Origin: Stutzerimonas stutzeri
GTDB taxonomy: Bacteria; Pseudomonadota; Gammaproteobacteria; Pseudomonadales; Pseudomonadaceae
Length of the DNA stretch: 64,000 nt
NCBI RefSeq assembly: GCF_000952685.1
Contig: NZ_JYHV01000011.1
Coordinates: forward strand, 310,001 to 374,000
Direction of reading: 5' to 3'
Each line of letters opens with the position of its first letter. The first letter of the stretch is position 1. The notes below the pieces were generated by a model. That model saw only the letters and a program-made list of their open reading frames with translations, ran no database searches and was not told where the DNA came from. Of this stretch, positions 1-9,106 are shown piece by piece. A program made the translations under genes and the position numbers.

Positions 1-232
1 GCGCAGCCTGATCTATCGCCGTTTCGACCTTTCGCTAGGGACCGGGCTGGGTAAGGCGAAGGGCAAGATGTTCCGCATCGGTCATCTCGGTGATTGCAAC
101 GACCTCACCCTGATCGCCACGCTCGGTGGTTGCGAGGCTGGCCTGAAGATGTCCGGCGTGTCGCTCACGGGCAGCGGGGTGCTCGCCGCACTGGACTACT
201 TCGCAGCGAACCCGCTGGACGAGTCGCACTGA
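1..232 (+). CDS. Class V aminotransferase, probable serine/alanine-glyoxylate aminotransferase (3' end only)
   Basis: Only the last 76 codons are in the window; the frame is open from base 2 and stops with TGA at 230-232. The visible C-terminal domain includes SLGTGLGKAKGK and FRIGHLGDCNDLTL, which I recognise from the PLP-dependent class V enzymes that transfer an amino group from serine or alanine to glyoxylate. The PLP lysine and the catalytic core lie outside the window, so substrate choice cannot be judged. It ends 35 bases before a FAD/Fe-S dehydrogenase on the same strand, which fits a small operon handling 2-oxo and 2-hydroxy acids; that link is inference. Confidence 0.8.
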   Translation, partial: RSLIYRRFDLSLGTGLGKAKGKMFRIGHLGDCNDLTLIATLGGCEAGLKMSGVSLTGSGVLAALDYFAANPLDESH

Positions 233-267
233 CATTTCCCCTTTGATGGCAGACATGGGAGGTCGTG

Positions 268-3267
268 ATGACTTCGTTTACCGAACCCAGAATAACGGCG
301 AGCAAGGTGTCATCGGAGCGCTCGTCGGCCTTGGCTGAGCGCTTGCGGCGCGAGATCGCCGGCGACGTACTGTTCGATCCGGCGTCACGTGGTCGCTACG
401 CGACGGACGCTTCGATCTACCAGATTACGCCGGTCGGCGTGGTGATTCCGCGTCATCAGCATGATTTGCTGGTCGCATTGGATATCGCCCGAGATGCCAA
501 GGTGCCGCTGCTGGCGCGCGGTGGCGGCACCAGTCAGTGCGGGCAGACGGTGGGTGATGCCCTGGTGGTCGATACCAGCCGTTGGCTGAACCAGATCGTC
601 GAATTCGATGCGGATGCCCTGACCGTGGTGGTAGAGCCAGGGGTCGTGCTCGACGACCTGAATCGCTGGCTCAAGCCACATGGTTTGTGGTTTCCGGTGG
701 ACGTGTCGACCTCGGCCCAATGCACCCTGGGCGGCATGGCCGGCAACAACTCCTGCGGCTCGCGCTCCATTCGCTACGGCAACATGGTGCACAACGTTCT
801 AGGCATCGATGCGTTGCTGGCGGATGGCAGCGAGGCGCGCTTCGGTCTGCTCCATGAGCTGGCGCAGGGCGATCGGGTACGCCAGATCGCCCGCGAGGTG
901 CAGCAAATCGCCGAGCGCGAGCAGAGCAATATTCGAGAGTATTACCCGAAGGTGCTGCGCCGCGTGGGCGGGTACAACCTTGATCTGTTCGACTGCCAAA
1001 ACCCGCTTCCTTACGATTCGAATGGGCAGGCCAACCTGGCCCATTTGCTGATCGGCTCAGAAGGTACGCTCGCGGTCACCCGGCGGATCAAGCTCAAACT
1101 GGCGCCGCTACCCCAGCACAAAGTGCTGGCCGTGGTGAACTTCCCGACCTTCTATCAGGCCATGGACCTGACCCAGCACATCGTGACGCTCGACCCAACA
1201 GCGGTCGAGCTGGTCGATCGCACGATGATCGACCTGTCGATGGAAAACCCGTCCTTCAAGCCGGTGATCGAGAAGGCATTGATCGGCCAGCCGGAGGCAT
1301 TGTTGCTGGTTGAATTCGCGGGCGAGGAGGTCGCCGGTCTGCAGGAACAGCTCGGCCGACTGAGCGAGCTGATGGCTGACCTCGGTCTGCCCGGCAGCGT
1401 GGTCAAAATGACCGAAGCGGTGGAGCAGACAGCCCTGTGGAACGTACGTAAGGCCGGCCTGAACATCATGATGAGCATGAAGGGCGACGGCAAGCCGGTG
1501 TCCTTCATCGAAGACTGTGCCGTGCCGCTGGAGCACCTGGCTGAATACACCGCCAAGCTCACCGAGGTGTTCCACAAACATGGCACCGAGGGCACCTGGT
1601 ACGCCCACGCCAGTGTTGGCACCTTGCACGTGCGACCGATTCTCGACATGCGCCGCGACGGTGCGCAAAAGATGCGCGCCATCGCCGAAGAAGCATCGGC
1701 GCTGGTGCGTGCCTACAAGGGGGCCTTTTCCGGCGAGCATGGGGACGGCTTGTGCCGCGGGGAGTGGGTGGCATGGCAGTTCGGCCCGCAGCTCAATGCC
1801 GCGTTCAAGGAGGTTAAGCAGCTGTTCGATCCGGACAACCTGTTGAACCCGGGCAAGATCGTCGATACCCCGCGCATGGACGATCACAGCTACTTCCGTT
1901 TCCCCAAAACCTATCAGCCGATTCCGGTGACGCCGGTGCTCGACTGGTCGGACTGGAATGTGTTGCGCGATCCACTTACCGGCGAGCAGAGTGCGCCCGG
2001 CAGCGGCGCCGATCCGACCGGTGGGCTGATCGGCGCCGTGGAGATGTGCAATAACAACGGTCATTGCCGCAAGTTCGATGCGGGCACAATGTGCCCCAGC
2101 TACCGAGCGACACGCGATGAGCAGCATCTGACCCGCGGCCGTGCCAACACATTGCGATTGGCGCTATCCGGCCAACTGGGTCCCGATGGGTTGGCCAGCG
2201 AGGACGTCAAGGCTGCGCTCGATCTGTGTGTCTCCTGCAAGGGCTGCAAGCGTGAATGCCCGACGGGCGTCGACATGGCGAAGATGAAAATCGAAGCCCG
2301 CGCAGCCTGGGCGAAAGCCCATCCGATGCCGCTGCGTGAGCGCCTGGTGGCGCAAATGCCGCGCTATGCACCGTACGCCAGGCATTTGGCTGGCCTGACG
2401 GACATCGTCGAGCGCATGCCGCTGCTGTCGCAATGGCTCAAGCGCTCCTTGGGATTGGCTGGCCAGCGTGCGCTGCCACGCTTCGCGGGCAACTTCCTGG
2501 CGACCGCTCCGACAAGCCGTTCGACGCATACGCGGGAGGCCCTGCTATTCGTTGATACCTTCAACAACTACATGGAACCGGAGAACGCGCGGGCCGCCTG
2601 TCGTGTCCTCGAGGCGGCTGGCTATCGGGTCCACTTCAACCAGGCGCCACGGGAGCGGCCGTTGTGCTGCGGACGCACCTACCTGGCGTCGGGGCAGATC
2701 GGCAAAGCAAAGGCGGAGGCCCGGCGCACGCTCGACTATCTGCTGCCGTTCGTCGAACGTGGCGTGAGCATCGTCGGGCTTGAACCTTCGTGCCTGTTGA
2801 CCATGCGCGACGAATTCCTCCGCTACGGTTACGGCGAGCAGGCCAAGATGCTGTCCAAGGCATCCTTCCTGTTCGAGGAGTTTCTAGTCAGGGAGCAGGC
2901 GGCCGGTAATCTGCAGCTCCAACTCAAGAGGCTGGACGCATCGCGCGCGCTGCTGCACGGTCATTGCCATCAGAAGGCGTTCGATGCGCTACGGCCGGTG
3001 GAGCAGGTGTTGCGCTGGATACCGGATCTGGAGGTTAGAACCGTCGAAACCTCCTGCTGCGGGATGGCCGGTAGTTTCGGCTACGAGCGCGAGCACTACG
3101 ATGCTTCGGTGCAGATGGCCGAACTAGCGTTGTTGCCGGCGGTGCGCAAGGCGCAAGCGGAGGATCTGATAGTGGCCGACGGGACCAGCTGTCGTCACCA
3201 GATTCATGACGGGGCCCAGCGTGAAGCCTTGCATGTGGCTAGGGTGCTGGAGCGGGCGTTGGCGTGA
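268..3267 (+). CDS. FAD-binding and [4Fe-4S]-binding oxidoreductase, GlcD/GlcF-type fusion (YdiJ-like)
   Basis: This 999-residue protein joins a FAD-linked 2-hydroxyacid dehydrogenase half to an iron-sulfur half. The N-terminal part holds the PCMH-type FAD domain (GGGTSQCGQ about residues 90-98, GGMAGNNSCGSRS about 153-165) and the FAD-linked oxidase C-terminal domain (GAFSGEHGDG about 487-496). Cysteine clusters near residues 595-610 and 655-668 (CVSCKGCKRECP) fit [4Fe-4S] ligation, and two CCG motifs (about 800 and 930) mark the Fe-S reductase domain. Members of this family, such as E. coli YdiJ, oxidise D-2-hydroxyacids, with D-2-hydroxyglutarate reported; the substrate here is not readable. 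I chose ATG 268 over GTG 265 because GGGAGG at 257-262 then sits 5 bases upstream. Confidence 0.85.
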   Translation: MTSFTEPRITASKVSSERSSALAERLRREIAGDVLFDPASRGRYATDASIYQITPVGVVIPRHQHDLLVALDIARDAKVPLLARGGGTSQCGQTVGDALVVDTSRWLNQIVEFDADALTVVVEPGVVLDDLNRWLKPHGLWFPVDVSTSAQCTLGGMAGNNSCGSRSIRYGNMVHNVLGIDALLADGSEARFGLLHELAQGDRVRQIAREVQQIAEREQSNIREYYPKVLRRVGGYNLDLFDCQNPLPYDSNGQANLAHLLIGSEGTLAVTRRIKLKLAPLPQHKVLAVVNFPTFYQAMDLTQHIVTLDPTAVELVDRTMIDLSMENPSFKPVIEKALIGQPEALLLVEFAGEEVAGLQEQLGRLSELMADLGLPGSVVKMTEAVEQTALWNVRKAGLNIMMSMKGDGKPVSFIEDCAVPLEHLAEYTAKLTEVFHKHGTEGTWYAHASVGTLHVRPILDMRRDGAQKMRAIAEEASALVRAYKGAFSGEHGDGLCRGEWVAWQFGPQLNAAFKEVKQLFDPDNLLNPGKIVDTPRMDDHSYFRFPKTYQPIPVTPVLDWSDWNVLRDPLTGEQSAPGSGADPTGGLIGAVEMCNNNGHCRKFDAGTMCPSYRATRDEQHLTRGRANTLRLALSGQLGPDGLASEDVKAALDLCVSCKGCKRECPTGVDMAKMKIEARAAWAKAHPMPLRERLVAQMPRYAPYARHLAGLTDIVERMPLLSQWLKRSLGLAGQRALPRFAGNFLATAPTSRSTHTREALLFVDTFNNYMEPENARAACRVLEAAGYRVHFNQAPRERPLCCGRTYLASGQIGKAKAEARRTLDYLLPFVERGVSIVGLEPSCLLTMRDEFLRYGYGEQAKMLSKASFLFEEFLVREQAAGNLQLQLKRLDASRALLHGHCHQKAFDALRPVEQVLRWIPDLEVRTVETSCCGMAGSFGYEREHYDASVQMAELALLPAVRKAQAEDLIVADGTSCRHQIHDGAQREALHVARVLERALA

Positions 3268-3277
3268 TGTATCAACG

Positions 3278-3316
3278 CGGGCGATCTCCCGCGCGATATC
3301 AACGCCGGATCGCCCG
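3278..3316. terminator. Inverted repeat between convergent genes
   Basis: CGGGCGATC (3278-3286) pairs perfectly with GATCGCCCG (3308-3316) across a 21-base loop. It lies between the converging dehydrogenase and rnt genes. There is no T-tract on either side, so a terminator role is only suggested by position. Confidence 0.3.
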
Positions 3317-3373
3317 GGATTTAGCGCGAGGGCCGGCCAATGCCCGGCTGGGCGAGCAGGGGTAGTGTCCGCT

Positions 3374-4048
3374 TCACTCGTCGAACTCTTCCCAGCCGCC
3401 CATTTCTCTCCAGCGATTGACGATGCCGCAGAACAGCTCGGCGGTCTTTTCGGTGTCGTAGCGAGCCGAGTGAGCTTCCCGTCCATCGAAATCGATTCCA
3501 GCCGCCTGACAGGCCTTGGCCAGCACGGTCTGGCCATAGGCGAGGCCGGCGAGGGTGGCGGTGTCGAAGCTGGAAAACGGGTGGAACGGGTTGCGCTTGA
3601 TGTCGCAGCGCGCAATGGCCGCGTTGAGGAAGCCCAGATCGAAGCTGCTGTTGTGACCAACCAGAATGGCGCGCTTGCAGCCGGCTGACTTCACCGCCTT
3701 GCGTACACTGCGGATGATTTCGTTCAGCGCCTGAGATTCAGGAACCGCCATCCGTAGCGGATGGTCCAGCTTGATGCCGGTGAATTCCAGCGCTGCGGCC
3801 TCGATGTTGGCCCCAGCGAAGGGCTCTACCCGGAAAAACAGCGTTTCCTGTGGGTAGAGCAGGCCCTGCTCATCCATGCCGATGGTCACCGCGGCGATTT
3901 CCAGCAGCGCATCGGTGGCGCAATTGAAGCCGCCGCACTCGACGTCCACCACAACCGGAAGGAAGCCACGAAAGCGCCTTGCCATGGGCGAGCGCGGCTT
4001 GCCAGGGACATTGCCTTCGAGTTCGTCGTCGAACTGCTCGTCACTCAT
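3374..4048 (-). CDS. rnt: Ribonuclease T
   Basis: DEDD-family 3'-5' exoribonuclease that trims the 3' ends of tRNAs and other stable RNAs. The protein has 224 residues, close to the usual size. Exo motifs are visible: DVE (D35, E37), [11 protein letters not shown] in the middle, and [10 protein letters not shown] near the C-terminus carrying the DEDDh His and last Asp. Residue 38 is Cys where the relatives I know have Thr (DVETGGF). The ATG at 4048 is preferred to the upstream ATG at 4069 because it forms an ATGA overlap with the pyrC stop, indicating translational coupling behind pyrC. The pyrC-rnt pair is also neighbouring in P. aeruginosa. Confidence 0.95.
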   Translation of the reverse strand: MSDEQFDDELEGNVPGKPRSPMARRFRGFLPVVVDVECGGFNCATDALLEIAAVTIGMDEQGLLYPQETLFFRVEPFAGANIEAAALEFTGIKLDHPLRMAVPESQALNEIIRSVRKAVKSAGCKRAILVGHNSSFDLGFLNAAIARCDIKRNPFHPFSSFDTATLAGLAYGQTVLAKACQAAGIDFDGREAHSARYDTEKTAELFCGIVNRWREMGGWEEFDE

Positions 4049-5088
4049 GCGCTTGTCTCCAACCGCCACTGCAGGGTTTCGCCGGCGCGCAGGGGCACCA
4101 CGTTGTGCTCGCCGAATGGCAGGTTGGCCGGCACGCTCCAGGATTCACGGACCAGGGTGATCTGCTCGGTGTTGCGCGGCAGGCCATAGAAGTCCGCACC
4201 GAAATGGCTGGCGAAGGCCTCCAGCTTGTCCAGCGCCTGGCGTTGCTCGAACGCCTCGGCATACAGCTCGATCGCCGCAAAGGCGGTGTAGCAGCCGGCA
4301 CAGCCGCAGGCATTTTCCTTGGCATGCTGGGCATGGGGGGCTGAGTCGGTACCGAGGAAGAACTTCGGATTGCCGCTGGTGGCCGCGTCGAGCAGGGCTT
4401 CCTGATGGATGTTGCGCTTGAGGATCGGCAGACAGAAGAAGTGCGGACGGATGCCGCCGACCAACATGTGGTTGCGATTGTAGAGCAGATGGTGGGCGGT
4501 GATCGTCGCGCCGACATTGGCGCTGGCCGCCTCGACGAACTGCACCGCGTCGCGGGTGGTGATGTGTTCGAACACCACCTTGAGGCTGGGGAAACGCTCG
4601 GTAATCCGACTCAGCTGTTCGTCGATGAAATATTTCTCACGATCGAAGATGTCGATCTCGGAGCGCGTGACCTCGCCATGCACCAGCAGCGGCAGGCCGA
4701 CTTCGGCCATGGTCTCCAGCACTGGGAAGATGTTGTCGATGCGGGTTACGCCCGACGCCGAATTGGTGGTCGCGCCGGCGGGGTAAAGCTTGGCCGCATA
4801 AACGAAGCCGCTGGCCTTGGCGGCGCGGATGTCGTCGGGCTGCGTGCCATCGGTGAGATAGAGCACCATCAGCGGCTCGAATACGCTTCCGGCTGGGCGG
4901 GCGGCTAGGATCCGCTGGCGGTAGGTCTGCGCTTCCGCGGCATTGCGAACCGGCGGAACCAGGTTCGGCATGATGATCGCGCGCGCGAACTGGTGTGCGG
5001 CGTCCGCCACGGTGTGCGGCAACGCTGCGCCGTCGCGCAGATGAATGTGCCAATCGTCGGGGCGCAGTAGTGTCAGTCGGTCAGACAT
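4045..5088 (-). CDS. pyrC: Dihydroorotase
   Basis: Zinc amidohydrolase that interconverts N-carbamoyl-aspartate and dihydroorotate in pyrimidine synthesis. The 347-residue length is typical of the class II (E. coli PyrC) type. Visible metal and substrate motifs are DWHIHLRDG near the N-terminus, the carbamylated-lysine region AAKLYPAG about residue 100, HGEV about residue 140, EHITTRDAV about 175 and GTDSAPH about 250. It is the first gene of a two-gene unit with rnt and overlaps its start by 4 bases. About 150 bases upstream is the end of the pqi operon, also on the minus strand. Confidence 0.97.
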   Translation of the reverse strand: MSDRLTLLRPDDWHIHLRDGAALPHTVADAAHQFARAIIMPNLVPPVRNAAEAQTYRQRILAARPAGSVFEPLMVLYLTDGTQPDDIRAAKASGFVYAAKLYPAGATTNSASGVTRIDNIFPVLETMAEVGLPLLVHGEVTRSEIDIFDREKYFIDEQLSRITERFPSLKVVFEHITTRDAVQFVEAASANVGATITAHHLLYNRNHMLVGGIRPHFFCLPILKRNIHQEALLDAATSGNPKFFLGTDSAPHAQHAKENACGCAGCYTAFAAIELYAEAFEQRQALDKLEAFASHFGADFYGLPRNTEQITLVRESWSVPANLPFGEHNVVPLRAGETLQWRLETSA

Positions 5089-5238
5089 GCAGGGTTCCAG
5101 GCGGGTAAAACGTGCGCAAATGCTACCGGAAAATTCGGTGGCTCGCTTCAGCCCCTGAAACTATAAGCGCCGATCGGGCGGAACAGTGAAGTTGCCAGGG
5201 CGCCGCGAAGAACCGCAATGGTGGGCGCATGGCCGGCA

Positions 5239-5853
5239 TCAGGGCCGCGGGCAATCGCCATTGGGATTCGTTGCCCAATGCCGAGCCGTCCGGGCAATGC
5301 TGTCGGCCAGCCCGGCGATGGCGCGCTGGTGGGCCAGCACAAGGCTGTCCAGCTCGACGCCCGCCTGCTGGTGGATCACGCTGGCGCAGGTCAGTGTCCG
5401 GCTGCTCCCGCCGCGTTCGCTCAGCTCCAGACTCCATACAACGTCCAGTGCGGCATGCACGCCGGGCAGCGAGTCGAAACGACGAACATCGGTACGCAGG
5501 CTCATCACCGGTGCTCCCGCCCGTCCCGGCAGACCCGCCAGGTCGCGTACGCCGAGGCGGTGTTCCAGCTCGATCGCCAATGCATCATGGAACTCATCGG
5601 CAGGCGGCGAGGCCCAGAGCGCGTTCTCGAGAATCGCTAGGCGGCCATCGCTTTCGCGCACCACCAGGCTCGGCTGGTCGACTTGCACGGGAATTCGCAC
5701 GGGCAGCACCTGCAACTGGAACGCGACCGGCTCGACGGTGCCGGTCGTCTGCGGCTGGGTGGCAATGAGCGTGTGGTAGCGCGTCGGCACCGAGCTGCAG
5801 GCGCCCAGGATCAATGCGCCGACGAGCATGAGGAGAGAGGGACGCGGGGTCAT
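5239..5853 (-). CDS. pqiC: PqiC-family outer-membrane lipoprotein
   Basis: 204-residue lipoprotein with a signal peptide ending in a lipobox (ILGACSS, Cys19). The rest has the ABC-type transport auxiliary / DUF330 character of PqiC. In E. coli PqiC forms a ring at the inner face of the outer membrane that docks the PqiB needle, completing a trans-envelope lipid conduit. Its ATG overlaps the stop of pqiB by 4 bases, so it is the last gene of the pqiA1-pqiA2-pqiB-pqiC operon. Family assignment rests on lipobox, size and operon position together. Confidence 0.85.
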   Translation of the reverse strand: MTPRPSLLMLVGALILGACSSVPTRYHTLIATQPQTTGTVEPVAFQLQVLPVRIPVQVDQPSLVVRESDGRLAILENALWASPPADEFHDALAIELEHRLGVRDLAGLPGRAGAPVMSLRTDVRRFDSLPGVHAALDVVWSLELSERGGSSRTLTCASVIHQQAGVELDSLVLAHQRAIAGLADSIARTARHWATNPNGDCPRP

Positions 5854-7526
5854 GGCTGGTGCTCCGAATTCAGTTCGCGGGAAGTGGCTTGGCCCTTGTA
5901 GTTGGCCGGTGTTTCGTCACTGCTGCGACCGCGGATCAGCGATTCCGGGTGGCGTCCGAGATAGTCGGAAAGTGCCCGTACGGAGCGTACCGCACGCTGG
6001 ACTTCTTCGAGCGTGTCGCCCAGTTGCTGACGCTGCGGCGAACCCTCGGCCAGCGTTTGGTTGGCGTTCTGCAGGGTTTGTTCCGATCGCTCCAATGTTC
6101 GCTGGAGCTGGGGAAGGACATCACCGTTGACCTGCTTCAGGGTCTGTCGCAACTCACCGAGACTGCCATTCAGGTTATCGGCCAGGGACTCGATGGGCAG
6201 CTTGCTGAGTTTGTCGACCATGGCCTGCAGTTGTTCCTGCAGCTTGTCGAAGCTGCCGGCGATGGTGGGAATGACCATTGGGCGGGCATTCTGGTCGAAG
6301 GCGACCTTCGGCGCCCGCTGGTCGAAGTCCAGCGAGATGTACAGCTGGCCGGTAAGCAGATTGCCTGTTCGTGCCTGCGCCCTCAGCCCGCGCTCGACGA
6401 ATATCTGCATGAGACGAGCGGTGTGCTCTTCGGTATTGCCGCCCAGGGTCTTGGTCAGCTTGTCGTGCGCAGCGCCCAAGCGATTGGGGAAGATCACCGC
6501 ACCGACTACTACGGGAAAGGTTTTGCTCTTTTCGTCGTAGTCGAGCTTGACCGATACCACGCGACCGACCGGCACGCCGAGAAACTCCACCGGCGCATCG
6601 ACTTTCAGGCCGCGTAGGGGCTGACCGAAACGCATCTGAATGTAGCGCGGCTGACCGTCAGCGGGTGCCATCGCCTGGCGAACATCGGCAAACAGCGAGA
6701 ACTCGCTGTCTTGCGTGGCTGGCTTCGCGTCCGGGCTGTAGTTGGGCGCGCGAAAAGCGATGCCGCCGGCGAGTATGGCCGACAGTGACTCGGTATTGAC
6801 TCGAAGGCCATCCGCAGCGATGGACACGTCGACGCCGCTGGCATTCCAGAAGCGGGTGTCGTCGGTGACGAACTGATCGTAGGGGGCATTGACGAAGACC
6901 TGAACCTGAACGCCCTTGCCGTCGTCGGCAAGCTTGAACGAGATCACTTGGCCGACCTGAATGCGACGGTAATACAGCGGCGAGCCGATGCCGAGCGAAC
7001 CCAGGTCATCGGTGTGCAGCGTGAACTGCTTGCCTTTAGCGCCGAAGGTCACCGGCGGCGGGGCTTCCAGGCCGATGAATTCGCGCCGGGTTTCTTCCGC
7101 GCGACCGGCATCGGCCCCGATGAAGGCGCCGGAAAGCAGGGTATCGACGCCGGACACGCCGCTGGCCCCGATGCGCGGACGCACGACCCAGAACTTGGTG
7201 TCTTCGCGGGTGAATGGCTCGGCGTTCTGATCCAGCTGCACGGTGGCGATGACGCGGGTTTGATCCTCACTGAGCGCGATCGCGGTGACCTGACCTATGA
7301 CCACGTTCTTGTACTTGACCTGTGTCTTGTTGGCCTCGAGCCCTTCCGCCGTCTCGAAACTCACGCTTATCTGCGGTCCGGCTGAAAGCCAGTTCTGCAT
7401 GACCATGGAAAATCCCACCAGCGCGGCGACGATGGGAACCAGCCAGACCAGCGAGACACGGACACGCCGGTGCCTGATCTCGGGGGAGCCGGCTGATAAT
7501 TCAGGAGAGTGAGGGTTATCTGACAT
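5850..7526 (-). CDS. pqiB: PqiB, MCE-domain intermembrane lipid transport protein
   Basis: 558-residue protein with a short cytoplasmic N-terminus, one membrane segment (about residues 22-45, VSLVWLVPIVAALVGF) and three successive MCE domains recognisable by repeated segments (VSFETAEGLEANKTQVKYK; KQFTLHTDDLGSLGIGSP; GLKVDAPVEFLGVPVG). The C-terminal 130 residues are predicted alpha-helical (LQEQLQAMVDKLSKLP and following), matching the helical needle of E. coli PqiB. It stacks as a hexamer across the periplasm between inner-membrane PqiA and outer-membrane PqiC. Its start overlaps pqiA2 by 11 bases and its end overlaps pqiC by 4. Confidence 0.93.
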   Translation of the reverse strand: MSDNPHSPELSAGSPEIRHRRVRVSLVWLVPIVAALVGFSMVMQNWLSAGPQISVSFETAEGLEANKTQVKYKNVVIGQVTAIALSEDQTRVIATVQLDQNAEPFTREDTKFWVVRPRIGASGVSGVDTLLSGAFIGADAGRAEETRREFIGLEAPPPVTFGAKGKQFTLHTDDLGSLGIGSPLYYRRIQVGQVISFKLADDGKGVQVQVFVNAPYDQFVTDDTRFWNASGVDVSIAADGLRVNTESLSAILAGGIAFRAPNYSPDAKPATQDSEFSLFADVRQAMAPADGQPRYIQMRFGQPLRGLKVDAPVEFLGVPVGRVVSVKLDYDEKSKTFPVVVGAVIFPNRLGAAHDKLTKTLGGNTEEHTARLMQIFVERGLRAQARTGNLLTGQLYISLDFDQRAPKVAFDQNARPMVIPTIAGSFDKLQEQLQAMVDKLSKLPIESLADNLNGSLGELRQTLKQVNGDVLPQLQRTLERSEQTLQNANQTLAEGSPQRQQLGDTLEEVQRAVRSVRALSDYLGRHPESLIRGRSSDETPANYKGQATSRELNSEHQP

Positions 7527-8133
7527 CGTTTTTCTCTGCGTCCCAGATCAATCGCGGATCGAAGCTCATCGAGGCCATCATCGTCAGCACCACGACCAGC
7601 CCGAAGAACAGAATACCCAGGCGCGGCTCGATGGTGCCCAGGGCGCGGAACTGCACCAATGCCGCCACCAGCGCGACCACCAGCACGTCCAGCATCGACC
7701 AGTAGCCGATGGTTTCGATGAAACGGTACAGCCGTGCGCGTTCGCGCATGGCCCAGCGGCTACGGCGTTGGGTGCTGATCAACAACATGCCGAGGACGAA
7801 GAATTTCATGCAAGGCACCCCGACGCTGGCGATGAAAATCAGCAGGGCTATATCCCACGAGCCGTCTTTCCAGAATTCCACCACGCCGCTGAGAATGGTG
7901 TTTTCGCTGCCGCTGCCGAACATGTCGGTGTACATCACCGGCAGCATGTTGGCCGGGACATACAGAACCAATGCTGCAATGAGCAATGCCCAGGTGCGCG
8001 CCAGGCTATTCGGTTTGCGCCGATGCAGCGGGGCCTCGCAGCGCGGACACTCGAGATCTTCCAGGCGACATGCCAGGCCGCAGTCGTGGCAAAGCTGCAG
8101 GCCCAGCTCACAAGCGTAGGGCGGCCGTATCAT
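7516..8133 (-). CDS. Paraquat-inducible protein A, second half-size subunit
   Basis: 205-residue inner-membrane protein of the PqiA family. It starts with a zinc-ribbon-like CHDCGLACRLEDLECPRC segment and then has four hydrophobic segments. E. coli PqiA is about twice this size and carries two such ribbon-plus-membrane modules; here they are two adjacent genes, of which this is the second. The start at 8133 (MIRPPYACELG) is favoured because it overlaps the stop of the preceding pqiA gene as ATGA; the longer upstream reading frame would lie inside that gene. It probably forms the PqiB-facing inner-membrane part of the lipid transporter. Confidence 0.88.
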   Translation of the reverse strand: MIRPPYACELGLQLCHDCGLACRLEDLECPRCEAPLHRRKPNSLARTWALLIAALVLYVPANMLPVMYTDMFGSGSENTILSGVVEFWKDGSWDIALLIFIASVGVPCMKFFVLGMLLISTQRRSRWAMRERARLYRFIETIGYWSMLDVLVVALVAALVQFRALGTIEPRLGILFFGLVVVLTMMASMSFDPRLIWDAEKNDVR

Positions 8134-8855
8134 CGTCCCGGTACGCCCAGTTCGTCCCACAGACCGTCGCGCACATCGCGGCCCGCGATCAGCAGGATCA
8201 GAATGGTCAGGACGGCCGTGGCCCAGAGTCCGATCCCCGGATGCACGTCGGCCATGTCGCCGAGCTTGATGATGGCGACCAGAATGCCGAGCAAACACAC
8301 TTCGAGCATGCTCCAGGGGCGAAGATGTTCCAGCGCCCGCATGCAGGCGCTAAAACCCGGCGCGATTTGGCCGCTGCGCGCATACACCAGGACCCAGGTC
8401 AGCAGAATGATCTGCAAAGCCGGCGCGAAGATGATGCTCAGGCCAGCGACCAGCGCGATGGGCGTGATCCGCCCTTGCGCCAATGCCTCGACGGTCCCCC
8501 ATAACGTCGCCTCGTTGCTGAGGCCCTGCAGGCCTATCTGCATGATGGGAAACGTGTTGGCGAATAGAAACAGGATGGCGGCAGCCAATGTCAGCGCCAG
8601 CAACTGATCGGCGTTCAGGAATCTGGCCCGCTCCAGCAGTGCGCCACAGCGCACGCAGTGGGCCGTCTGGCGGCGCGCCAATGCAGGGCGCTGATACACC
8701 GAATCGCAGTGCTCGCAGATGATCAGCGGCGTTCCGCCCAGGATGTCCAGATGTGACACCGGAAGCGGGTCGGGCGATTCGGCTGTTTGTCGGGGTGGCA
8801 GGCTGTCTTGCTTCAAGGCATCCACTCGATGGGAAGAATCGACAGAAAACGACAC
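8130..8855 (-). CDS. pqiA: Paraquat-inducible protein A, first half-size subunit
   Basis: 241-residue PqiA-family membrane protein, first gene of the pqi operon. A hydrophilic N-terminus of about 45 residues precedes a zinc-ribbon-like motif (CEHCDSVYQRP followed by HCVRCGALL) and four hydrophobic segments (LALTLAAAILFLFANTF; ITPIALVAGLSIIFAPA; IILLTWVLVYA; LWATAVLTILILLIAG). It overlaps the second pqiA gene by 4 bases. The promoter should lie in the 250 bases shared with the divergent motY gene; I see no SoxS-type site I would defend there. Confidence 0.88.
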   Translation of the reverse strand: MSFSVDSSHRVDALKQDSLPPRQTAESPDPLPVSHLDILGGTPLIICEHCDSVYQRPALARRQTAHCVRCGALLERARFLNADQLLALTLAAAILFLFANTFPIMQIGLQGLSNEATLWGTVEALAQGRITPIALVAGLSIIFAPALQIILLTWVLVYARSGQIAPGFSACMRALEHLRPWSMLEVCLLGILVAIIKLGDMADVHPGIGLWATAVLTILILLIAGRDVRDGLWDELGVPGR

Positions 8856-9039
8856 GCAGGCTTTGCCCAGACGCTCGTTTGCGGCTCGGTATCATGGCGC
8901 GGCTGCTGGCTGCGCCGTTGCTCCAGCCAATGGAGTTTGCCTGATTTGGTCAGCAACACTTCCTAAGCGCTGGCGGGAATAGTGTCACCGAACGTTGGTT
9001 CTATCGCCAGCGCCAAACGCAGGCTTCGCCTCGTCTACT

Positions 9040-9066
9040 TCAAGTTTCCGTGAGTACGACCGATAC
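9040..9066 (+). promoter_or_regulatory. Sigma-28 (FliA)-like promoter of motY
   Basis: TCAAGTTT (9040-9047), an 11-base spacer and ACCGATAC (9059-9066) match the flagellar sigma-28 pattern TCAAGTTT-N11-GCCGATAA at 14 of 16 positions. It ends 40 bases before the motY GTG codon. Placement before a flagellar motor gene makes the match credible; the start point is inferred, not shown. Confidence 0.7.
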
Positions 9067-9106
9067 CCAAGAGACTAAGACACTACTTTCGCTCCTGGAG
9101 CCCATC

